From contig JANQSI010000008.1 of the NCBI GenBank assembly GCA_028284125.1, forward strand, positions 124,001 to 188,000: a stretch of 64,000 bases of DNA, given 5' to 3'. Of this stretch, positions 17,676 to 24,951 are shown piece after piece. The notes below the pieces were generated by a model that had not been told where the DNA came from, did not search any database, and worked only from the letters and a program-made list of their open reading frames with translations. The first letter of the stretch is position 1. Each line of letters begins with the position of its first letter. The translations under genes were made by a program, and so were the position numbers. The DNA is from Cyclobacteriaceae bacterium. GTDB taxonomy: Bacteria > Bacteroidota > Bacteroidia > Cytophagales > Cyclobacteriaceae.

Positions 17676-18593
17676 ATGCCTAAAAAAAGTAGAGAAGCAC
17701 TAAAGCAGTTTTTTGAAACCGGAGATACGCCAACTTCCTCCGATTTTGGAGATCTCATAGACTCAACGATCATTTCGGAAGATGATGGAATATGGGCATC
17801 AACCGGAAAGCTTGGAATTGGAGTTGAAGATCCGAAAAATGCACTCGAAGTATATGGCGATACAAGGATAGGAAAAGGCTTAAACCAAGAGGATATAGTA
17901 CCTGTGGATGGACTACTGGTTCAGGGAGATGTTCGAATCGGCAGACAAGAAGCGCCATCTAAACTTGAATTATCAGGAGAATTACTTTTCTCAGGAAGCA
18001 CACCAGTGAACAAAGTCTCTAAAAATCTTGATCAAACTGAAGTTTCCGATCTTTCCTTACCTACAGAAAAAGCAGTCAAGACGTATGTTGATAATGTTAA
18101 AGACTATGTAGATGAATTATTGATCGGCGCTGTAATGGCATTTGCTATGACCGGACCTCCGGAGGGTTGGCTGGCGTGTAATGGTCAAGCAGTGAGCAGA
18201 GAAACTCATCAAAGACTTTATAAAAAAATTGGAACGCAATTTGGAGCTGGGAATGGTTCTACGACATTCAATGTACCTGATATAAGAGGTGAATTTGTAA
18301 GAGGTTGGGATGGCGGTCCAGGAGGGAGTCGAGGTGCCGATCCTGACCGAAATGGAAGAAGAACTCGAACTGGGCATACAGGAAATTACTTAGGATCATA
18401 CCAGGGTCATATGTTCCGGCATCACGGTCATAATATTAACACTAGACAGGATGATTGGAATGTGAGTGGAGGCAGTGGGCCTTCATGGGGAGCAGATAAT
18501 GGACCTTATAGAGCTTACCATGGAGTTGCTGGTAACGGAGGCAATGAAACACGGCCAAGGAATATTGCACTGCTCTATTGTATCAAAACCTAA
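17676..18593 (+). CDS. eCIS fibre 2: anchor module with gp12-like tail collar tip
   Basis: A 305-residue fibre without LamG. Residues 5-40 are the anchor (LKQFFETGDTPTSSDFGDLI). A short shaft of LGIGVEDPKNALEVYG-type repeats follows, then a helical stretch around residues 115-145. Residues about 148-215 are the phage tail collar domain (VMAFAMTGPPEGWLACNGQA, TTFNVPDIRGEFVRGWDGG). The tip is Gly- and His-rich (TGHTGNYLGSYQGHMFRHHGHN) and ends NETRPRNIALLYCIKT, a C-terminus common to collar fibres. In phage T4 gp12 paired HxH motifs hold a metal inside the trimer, and the His pairs here may do likewise. It lies 2 bases after fibre 1. Confidence 0.88.
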   Translation: MPKKSREALKQFFETGDTPTSSDFGDLIDSTIISEDDGIWASTGKLGIGVEDPKNALEVYGDTRIGKGLNQEDIVPVDGLLVQGDVRIGRQEAPSKLELSGELLFSGSTPVNKVSKNLDQTEVSDLSLPTEKAVKTYVDNVKDYVDELLIGAVMAFAMTGPPEGWLACNGQAVSRETHQRLYKKIGTQFGAGNGSTTFNVPDIRGEFVRGWDGGPGGSRGADPDRNGRRTRTGHTGNYLGSYQGHMFRHHGHNINTRQDDWNVSGGSGPSWGADNGPYRAYHGVAGNGGNETRPRNIALLYCIKT

Positions 18594-18603
18594 CTACATA
18601 GAA

Positions 18604-19212
18604 ATGTACATTGTAAGAGACATTGAAAGTAAGAAGATCCTTCATTTAAACCCGGCACCAATTTCCCAGGAATTGAGGGAAAAGGACATTTATGGAGACT
18701 TTGATCCCGCAACAATGGAGATTGGAAAAACGGATGGAGAAATTCCCGATCAGTTTGAGATCAATCAATATGGTTTTATAGAACCCCAGGATTCTCAAGA
18801 AATCGAAGAAATTGGTGCCTATGAAATACCATCAGATGAAACTGGCTATCAATTGGATGAACCTTTTGAATACCTGGAGGATGGTGAGGTAGTGAATGCA
18901 TCAATCGAGAAGGTTGTTGAGAAAGGTCTTATGACAACTTCAGAACACTGCATCAAAGCATTGAACAGGTTGAATAAAATTATGGGACACAGGATCAGCC
19001 TTGAATACAATGCTGGTTATGAAATGAAGCTTACAAAAAACTATTTGTCCTGGCTAAAAGATGGTCAACCAGAAAACGATGATAGAGAAAAGGATTTCAA
19101 TCAAATGCAGGAAACCATTGACAAAATCAAAGAGGATCATAAGGAGCTTAAACAGAAAATAGAAGAACGGCAGGTTGAAATTGAAAAGAAAATTAAAACA
19201 GGAGGTAATTGA
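18604..19212 (+). CDS. Unknown fibre-cassette protein (possible fibre assembly chaperone)
   Basis: The ATG at 18604 gives 202 residues; the upstream extension overlaps fibre 2 out of frame and is not credible. I do not recognise the family with certainty. Residues 1-45 (MYIVRDIESKKILHLNPAPI, then YGDFDPATMEIGKTD) look like small phage tail-region proteins. Residues 50-100 are very acidic, and the last 50 residues are a charged coiled coil (MQETIDKIKEDHKELKQKIE). It lies 10 bases after fibre 2 and its stop overlaps the start of fibre 3. Position and composition suggest an assembly helper or adaptor for the neighbouring fibres; this is inference. Confidence 0.7.
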   Translation: MYIVRDIESKKILHLNPAPISQELREKDIYGDFDPATMEIGKTDGEIPDQFEINQYGFIEPQDSQEIEEIGAYEIPSDETGYQLDEPFEYLEDGEVVNASIEKVVEKGLMTTSEHCIKALNRLNKIMGHRISLEYNAGYEMKLTKNYLSWLKDGQPENDDREKDFNQMQETIDKIKEDHKELKQKIEERQVEIEKKIKTGGN

Positions 19213-21059
19213 TGGAGGAAAAACCAAGAGCCGAGATCAAAAACTATTTCGAGACAGGGGATACACCAACTTCCAGAGATTTCGCAAGTCTCATAGATTC
19301 ATCGATCAATAAGTTGGATGATGGAATCTTTGTTCAAAATCAAAAAGTAGGATTGGGGACGCAAGATCCGAAAAATAAGCTTGAGGTTGCCGGATCCTTG
19401 ACTGTCGGTTCTACCTATGTTGGAAAGGAAGAAATAGGGAAAAACAATCTCTCCATAGAGGGAAGTCTTGGAGTGGGCACCACTGCTCCCAAAAACAAAT
19501 TGGATCTGTCAGGTTCAGGTGTAATCGGAGAAACGTATGCTGGAAATGTAGAGGCTCCCAAAAATGGACTTACGATAGAAGGAAATCTTGCAGTCGGCAC
19601 TTCATCAAATAATGAGAAGTTGACCGTTGGTGGGGTACTCAGCCTTAGTGAGCAAGAAGGCTCTCCTTCTGTAAGCGATGGGTTTGGTAAACTCTTCGTA
19701 AAAAAGGAAATCGTGAGCAGCATCAAATTCAATGGTGAGGATAACTACCTGGAATTGAACCACGACCTTCATAGACTTAACTCCCTCAAGACTGGCACTA
19801 TTAGTTTGTGGTATCGACCATCGGATGAAGAAACCAGAACACAACAACTCATTTGGCGGGGCCCCGATTTAAACTTTCAGATGGGAATTGGTCCATGGAC
19901 TTCAGGCTATGAAGACGAATGTTTAATGGTGGGGATTTCCAAGGAAGGTGGTCATGAGCTTGGTTTCTACCTTCAACGAGGACACAATTTTTTTGCAGAG
20001 AATAAATGGTACCACATAGCACTGGTTATCGGCACCAATTTCAATAAGTTGTTCATTGATGGAGTTGAGCAAGAAGTTACCTACACCGTTGGTCGACCTG
20101 ACACAGGCAATATTTTCTTCGACCAAAACCCAGATAGTGTTGATCCATTGGTCATTGGTAAGCGAAATCACGAAGGAAATGCTCAAAACTTTATTTCAGG
20201 ATATTTAGATGAGATTGCGATCCTTGATCAACCCTTGACGGGATGGGATATTAAAGAGCTGTTTGAAAAGGAACGTAAGTACGATTTAAAAACTAAATAT
20301 GAAACATCGCTAGTGGCTTATTGGCGAATGGGAGAGGCTAGAGAACTACCAGAAATTCCTGATTATTCAAGGAATAATTTGGATGCTGTATTAAAGGGAA
20401 CAATTGTTGAAGAACAGTCATCGGAAGAAGTCAATAGCAATACACTCCAACGCAGGAATGTGAGCAGTCTTTACTTCAAAGACAGTGAAGGGAATGAAGT
20501 TCCTCTGTCAGGCTCGCTGGCTGATAGATCCACTCAATCACTTTGGGGAAGAAAAGGTGAGGATATTTATTATGAAAGTGGCAGTATCCATGTAAATGGA
20601 AGGCTATCAAGTCAAAAAAATCAAATACAGAGAGATTTTGCCACTTGGTTCACTACTAATGGAACAACTGAGCCTATTCATATAAAGACGAACATCAAGG
20701 TAAGATCAAATATTATGTACAGAATCTTGGTTGAAGGATACAACTATGGAGTATCCATGCCAATCAATACAGAGATTGTAGGGTATACATGGAATCGTCC
20801 TCCTTATGATAAGGTATATAAATCCATTCAGGAAGAGATTCAAGGTAATTCAATCGTGAGGGAAGGTTTGTGCAATCATGCACCTGGAACTACCATTTCC
20901 CAATACATCGGTAGTGATGGATTTGTTGTGATTAAACTACATGCAGCTTCGTTCTACTATGTTGGATTTTCAGTCTCTGCTTGGTTTACAAATCCGACTC
21001 CTGGAAATGGGTTCGAAATAGAGGCATTGTCAATACGACATGCTTCTGGAAATTATTGA
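19212..21059 (+). CDS. eCIS fibre 3: anchor module, LamG type B, unknown tip
   Basis: I place the start at ATG 19212, which overlaps the previous TGA. The product has 615 residues. Residues 5-45 are the anchor (IKNYFETGDTPTSRDFASLI). Three shaft repeats follow (GLGTQDPKNKLEVAGS, GVGTTAPKNKLDLSGS, AVGTSSNNEKLTVGG). Residues about 165-375 are LamG type B (FNGEDNYLELNHDLHRLNSL, WYHIALVIGTNFNKLFIDGV). The last 150 residues (HIKTNIKVRSNIMYRILVEG, IVGYTWNRPPYDKVYKSI) form a separate domain that I cannot name; it should be the receptor-binding tip. Closest relative in the cassette is fibre 5. Confidence 0.82.
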   Translation: MEEKPRAEIKNYFETGDTPTSRDFASLIDSSINKLDDGIFVQNQKVGLGTQDPKNKLEVAGSLTVGSTYVGKEEIGKNNLSIEGSLGVGTTAPKNKLDLSGSGVIGETYAGNVEAPKNGLTIEGNLAVGTSSNNEKLTVGGVLSLSEQEGSPSVSDGFGKLFVKKEIVSSIKFNGEDNYLELNHDLHRLNSLKTGTISLWYRPSDEETRTQQLIWRGPDLNFQMGIGPWTSGYEDECLMVGISKEGGHELGFYLQRGHNFFAENKWYHIALVIGTNFNKLFIDGVEQEVTYTVGRPDTGNIFFDQNPDSVDPLVIGKRNHEGNAQNFISGYLDEIAILDQPLTGWDIKELFEKERKYDLKTKYETSLVAYWRMGEARELPEIPDYSRNNLDAVLKGTIVEEQSSEEVNSNTLQRRNVSSLYFKDSEGNEVPLSGSLADRSTQSLWGRKGEDIYYESGSIHVNGRLSSQKNQIQRDFATWFTTNGTTEPIHIKTNIKVRSNIMYRILVEGYNYGVSMPINTEIVGYTWNRPPYDKVYKSIQEEIQGNSIVREGLCNHAPGTTISQYIGSDGFVVIKLHAASFYYVGFSVSAWFTNPTPGNGFEIEALSIRHASGNY

Positions 21060-21072
21060 AAAAATAAAAATC

Positions 21073-21279
21073 ATGAATACAATCAAATTACAACTCACAC
21101 TTGAAGAAACGAACCTAATCCTAAATGCCTTGGGTGATCAACCTTACAAACAGGTGTTTCAATTGATTCAGTCACTGCAGCAACAAGCAGCCCAACAGAT
21201 TGAATCCGAGAACAACCCTGATGTTTCGAAAAAGAATGGGAAATCAAAAATTAAGCAAAATGGGCAGCTAGTTAACTAA
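21073..21279 (+). CDS. Small conserved phage-like protein of unknown function
   Basis: A 68-residue protein starting at ATG 21073. The pattern LQLTLEETNLILNALGDQPY, then KQVFQLIQSLQQQA recurs in many phage and Bacteroidota accessory loci that I have seen, always as a short helical protein without known function. The tail is Lys/Asn-rich and probably disordered. It sits between fibre 3 and fibre 4, 13 bases after the first. It may bind the fibres or the baseplate, but nothing in the sequence proves that. Confidence 0.7.
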   Translation: MNTIKLQLTLEETNLILNALGDQPYKQVFQLIQSLQQQAAQQIESENNPDVSKKNGKSKIKQNGQLVN

Positions 21280-21303
21280 TTGGTAGCAGACAACCCTTGA
21301 ACC

Positions 21304-22971
21304 ATGGCAACACAAAACCGATCGAAGCTAAAGCAATATTTTGAAACAGGAGATACACCTTCCTCTTTAGAATTTGCCAACCTAATTGATTCTACCATCA
21401 ATAAGCAGGATGATGAGGTTTTTGTAAAAAACCAAAACATCGGACTTGGTATTGAAACCCCTAAAAACAAACTGGATGTATTTGGAGAAGGTGTGATTGG
21501 TGAGCGCTATGCAGGACAAGCGTCTGCACCTGAAAATGGCTTGTTAATTCAAGGGAGGTTGGGAGTAGGGACGACAAATGCGAATGAAAAACTAACGATT
21601 GATGGATCTGTAAGTCTGCGTGAATTGGAAGCCGCTCCAGAGGCGAGTTCAGGTTTTGGAAAACTGTATGTAAAAGAAGATAAGCTGGTTAGTGCAGAAC
21701 TCAATGGCGAAGACAGTTATATGAGTATGCCATCCCTCGGTATTGCTGATGTACATGATTTTACAATTTGTCTATGGTTTAAGGTACTGCCTGGAAAACA
21801 GTCAAGACACTATTTGGTTGATTTTAGAGGTGATGGCTCAAAAGTGGCCCATAGCTGTGGCTTGCTAATTGATGAGGTAGGAAATGGTACTGCTGTTCTT
21901 GGTCATTATTCCGTCTGGAATGCGAATGAAAATACTTCTTTCCAGGAAAATGTTGGAAGAATCTTTGGTGATTGGCACCATACTGTACTTTCAAGAAAAG
22001 GAGACAAGCTGACTGTTTTTCTTGATGGGAAAATGGTGTCTGACCAACCAACCCTAGGAGGTGCGGTGAAGGATAGTTCCATACCCTGGAACAACAAATG
22101 GCGAATTGGTACATTTTCTGGAAGTACGAATGAAGGTGGCAATTATTGGATGAAAGGATCGCTCGATGAAATTGCCTTATGGACAAGGGCATTAAGTCAG
22201 GAAGAAATAATGAATGTTTTTCTTGCGGGCAGAGGAATTGACCTTAGAGATAAATACGAAAATGGATTGAAAAGCTATTGGAGGATGATTGAGAGCGACC
22301 AGCTAAGCGACTCGAGCATCCATGATCAGATGGATGCAAGTAGAAAGGCTGTTCTACATAATGTTAGTTTTCATTTGGATACCATAAAAGCACTACATTT
22401 TGTAGATAGTAACGGCAATGATCAGATATTAGGGGGTAGTGGTTCTGTTGGCGCTAGAACTACTGGACCTGTATGGAATCAGAAGAGTAAAGCCATTTTC
22501 TATGAAACTGGAAATGTTGGAATTGGAACGGTAAATCCAACCACACATTTAGATGTAAATGGCTTTATAACAAAAAAAGAAGTAGCGTTTTCTTGTCAGA
22601 GTGAAAGTCACGTCTCAAGCGGTTCGGATAAACGTCTGAGTTACAATAATACGTCAATCAATAGTGGAAAATGTTGGGATGGTAAACGATTTACCGCTCC
22701 TGTTAAAGGATTGTATTTTTTCACCATGTCCTATGTGAGAGACGCCTACTACAAAGGTGGTACCTCGGATGATATCCAAGTTTGGATAAGACTTAATGGA
22801 GCCAATAAAGCATCAGCATGGACTGGACAAGGAGACGGAAAAAGAGCTACGGCTACTTGCAATGTCATATTTAATATGAAGAAAGGAGATTTTGTTGAAA
22901 CGTATGTGACGTCTGATGGAGGAGAAAAACGTTACTTGCGTCGCTGTTATTTAAGTGGATTTAGGTTATGA
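21304..22971 (+). CDS. eCIS fibre 4: anchor module, LamG type A, C1q-like tip
   Basis: A 555-residue fibre. Residues 5-45 are the anchor (LKQYFETGDTPSSLEFANLI). Shaft repeats (LGIETPKNKLDVFG, GVGTTNANEKLTIDG) come next. Residues about 125-310 are LamG type A, close to that of fibre 1 (KLVSAELNGEDSYMSMPSLG, DWHHTVLSRKGDKLTVFLDG). Residues about 425-555 match the C1q/TNF jelly roll: VAFSCQ at the start, KRFTAPVKGLYFFTMSY, IQVWIRLNG, NVIFNMKKGDFVETYV and the closing YLSGFRL. C1q heads form trimers, which suits a fibre tip, and bind proteins or sugars. The first 57 bases match those of fibre 5 at 49 positions. Confidence 0.85.
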   Translation: MATQNRSKLKQYFETGDTPSSLEFANLIDSTINKQDDEVFVKNQNIGLGIETPKNKLDVFGEGVIGERYAGQASAPENGLLIQGRLGVGTTNANEKLTIDGSVSLRELEAAPEASSGFGKLYVKEDKLVSAELNGEDSYMSMPSLGIADVHDFTICLWFKVLPGKQSRHYLVDFRGDGSKVAHSCGLLIDEVGNGTAVLGHYSVWNANENTSFQENVGRIFGDWHHTVLSRKGDKLTVFLDGKMVSDQPTLGGAVKDSSIPWNNKWRIGTFSGSTNEGGNYWMKGSLDEIALWTRALSQEEIMNVFLAGRGIDLRDKYENGLKSYWRMIESDQLSDSSIHDQMDASRKAVLHNVSFHLDTIKALHFVDSNGNDQILGGSGSVGARTTGPVWNQKSKAIFYETGNVGIGTVNPTTHLDVNGFITKKEVAFSCQSESHVSSGSDKRLSYNNTSINSGKCWDGKRFTAPVKGLYFFTMSYVRDAYYKGGTSDDIQVWIRLNGANKASAWTGQGDGKRATATCNVIFNMKKGDFVETYVTSDGGEKRYLRRCYLSGFRL

Positions 22972-23007
22972 CCAAAAAGTAGCTTAGGTATAAAAGAAAG
23001 ATAGACT

Positions 23008-24951
23008 ATGGCCACCCAAAACCGATCGGAACTAAAAAAATACTTTGAAACAGGTGATACACCTACCTCAAAGGATTTTGCCGACTTGATAGATTCATCG
23101 ATAAATCTATTGGAAGATGATATCTCGGTCGCCAATTCAAAAGTAGGATTAGGTGTAACCAAACCAGTCAACAAGTTGGATATAGGTGGTAATATGGCGA
23201 TTGGAACAAACCTCTCTGGCAACATGCAAGCTCCACCCAACGGATTAGCTATTGAAGGAAATTTATCTGTGGGCTCAACTCAGTCAAATGAAAAGTTGAC
23301 CATTGATGGTGTAATAAGTTTAGCTGCACAAGAAGGTTCGCCCTCTAAAACCAACGATTTTGGAAAGCTCTTTGTAAAAAAGGAAAAAATCACAAGCATT
23401 CTTTTCAATGGTTCTGACAATTTCATTGAGATCAATCAAAATCTGGAAGCATTAGAAACTCTAAAACAGGGAACATTAAGCATGTGGTATAAGCCGTTTG
23501 ATGGTGAATTGAGACCACAGCAGCTGATTTGGCAAGGTACCGGAGCTTACTTTCAAATTGGAATCGGTGAATGGACAAGCAGCTTTGAAGACGAGAGTTT
23601 GGTGGTTGCTACCTATAAAAATCAAAATGCTCACTCTGCTTCTTATTTGCGAAAGGGTGTCAATTTTTTCACGAAAAATCAATGGTACCACATTGTTGTT
23701 ACTGTTGGAGAAAGTTTCACCAAAATGTTCATTGACGGAATAGAACAGAGTGTAACTTATACAAGTGGTAATGCTCAAACCGGCCATCAATTTCTCAATG
23801 GAGCAGCCGGTGAACCCCTCTTTATTGGCAAAAGAATTTTAAACAAAGATCCCAATATGTTTGTCAAAGGGTTCATTGATGAAGTTTCTATCATCGATCG
23901 ACCACTTTCTAGCTGGGATGTAAAGAAGTTATATGATGGTGGTCGACGGATGGACTTAAGAATGTCGCATGGATCTAATCTTGTTGCTTATTGGCGCATC
24001 AATGAAACGGATGACTTGCCTACCATCAAAGACCACTCAGGAAACGGACTCCATGGCACTTTTAAAGGAACAATCGACGAAAATACACTTTCGACCAATG
24101 AAGTGAACACCCTTTACTTTAAGGATGGTGACGGAAATGAACTTCCGCTTTCCGATACCTCGCAAGCAGGTTCCGTTCGTTCATTGTGGGGACAAAAGGG
24201 ATCAGATATTTACTTTGAAGACGGAAGAGTTGGTATTGGCACATCTGATCCAAAAGCTCACCTTCACTTATACAAGGATAAATACACTTTGCATGGGCCA
24301 AACACGACATGGGGAGCCTATTTGCAAGTAGGAGGTAATGGAAGAGTAACCGATCATGCATCAGTTGTTGCTACCAATGGAAACCTTCACCTTGATTCAA
24401 GAAATGGAAATTATCAAACTTATCTAAACTACTATAGCCAGGGACATACTTATATTAACACCAGGGGTGGGAATGTAGCAATTGGAACAGGTAGTCCAAG
24501 TCATAAACTACATGTCAATGGAAATGTTAAGGCGGATAAATTTTTTGGTCAGTTAGCCTCCAACAACAATGCATATCGCTTGATACTTCAAGACGATAGA
24601 AACCTGGTGATTTATCAATCTTCCGGACCGGTATGGGCTAGCAACACTCATTTATCAGACGAACGATTGAAAACGAATTTAAGACCTGTTAAAAAGCAGC
24701 TTGATTTACTTGACAAAATTGAGGGTTTTGAGTTCAGCTGGAAGGATCAATCACTGGGAAAGGAACTAGAATTCGGATTGAGTGCTCAACAGGTAGAAGA
24801 GGTCTTTCCTCATCTAGTTAAGGAAATCAATGGGAGAAAGTTTGTGAAATACCAATCTTTCATTCCGGTACTCATAGAAGCCATAAAATCTCAACGTAAA
24901 GAAATAGATGACCTGAAGAGATTTTTGAAAAACAAGTCAACAGAATCCTAA
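23008..24951 (+). CDS. eCIS fibre 5: anchor, LamG type B, bulb-lectin motif, S74 chaperone
   Basis: A 647-residue fibre. Residues 5-45 are the anchor (LKKYFETGDTPTSKDFADLI). Residues about 128-340 are LamG type B (FNGSDNFIEINQNLEALETL, QWYHIVVTVGESFTKMFIDG). Shaft repeats (VGIGTSDPKAHLHLY, VAIGTGSPSHKLHVNG) follow. Gln528, Asp530, Asn532, Val534 and Tyr536 spell the QxDxNxVxY signature of bulb-type mannose lectins. From Ser550-Asp551 (LSDERLKTNL) to the end is the S74 intramolecular chaperone (GLSAQQVEEVFPHLVKE; coiled-coil end), which in endosialidase-type fibres folds the trimer and then cuts itself off before that Ser. The lectin motif would be left at the exposed end. Confidence 0.88.
   Translation: MATQNRSELKKYFETGDTPTSKDFADLIDSSINLLEDDISVANSKVGLGVTKPVNKLDIGGNMAIGTNLSGNMQAPPNGLAIEGNLSVGSTQSNEKLTIDGVISLAAQEGSPSKTNDFGKLFVKKEKITSILFNGSDNFIEINQNLEALETLKQGTLSMWYKPFDGELRPQQLIWQGTGAYFQIGIGEWTSSFEDESLVVATYKNQNAHSASYLRKGVNFFTKNQWYHIVVTVGESFTKMFIDGIEQSVTYTSGNAQTGHQFLNGAAGEPLFIGKRILNKDPNMFVKGFIDEVSIIDRPLSSWDVKKLYDGGRRMDLRMSHGSNLVAYWRINETDDLPTIKDHSGNGLHGTFKGTIDENTLSTNEVNTLYFKDGDGNELPLSDTSQAGSVRSLWGQKGSDIYFEDGRVGIGTSDPKAHLHLYKDKYTLHGPNTTWGAYLQVGGNGRVTDHASVVATNGNLHLDSRNGNYQTYLNYYSQGHTYINTRGGNVAIGTGSPSHKLHVNGNVKADKFFGQLASNNNAYRLILQDDRNLVIYQSSGPVWASNTHLSDERLKTNLRPVKKQLDLLDKIEGFEFSWKDQSLGKELEFGLSAQQVEEVFPHLVKEINGRKFVKYQSFIPVLIEAIKSQRKEIDDLKRFLKNKSTES

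Larger units (their letters stand above)
15568..23140 (+). repeat. Five copies of a 40-residue fibre anchor module
   Basis: Each fibre begins with the same module: a basic start, then F(E/N)(T/D)G.(T/K)PT...F.(D/N)LIDS...... (D/E)D. The copies start near 15568, 17688, 19224, 21316 and 23020. Copies 2-5 share FETGDTP(T/S)S. The first copy has FNDGKKPTGKDF. Constant N-termini on proteins with different C-termini are best read as the common attachment point to the baseplate. At DNA level copies 4 and 5 are the most alike (49 of the first 57 bases identical). Confidence 0.85.

Noticed and set aside
18466-18603. N-terminal extension of the 18604 gene into fibre 2
   Set aside because: It would overlap the conserved tip of fibre 2 by 128 bases in another frame. 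ATG 18604 lies just after the fibre stop.
15553-24951. CRISPR-like or simple tandem repeats in the fibre region
   Set aside because: The repeats are protein modules spaced by 1.5-2 kb and fibre-shaft motifs that diverge at DNA level. No short direct repeats with regular spacers are present.
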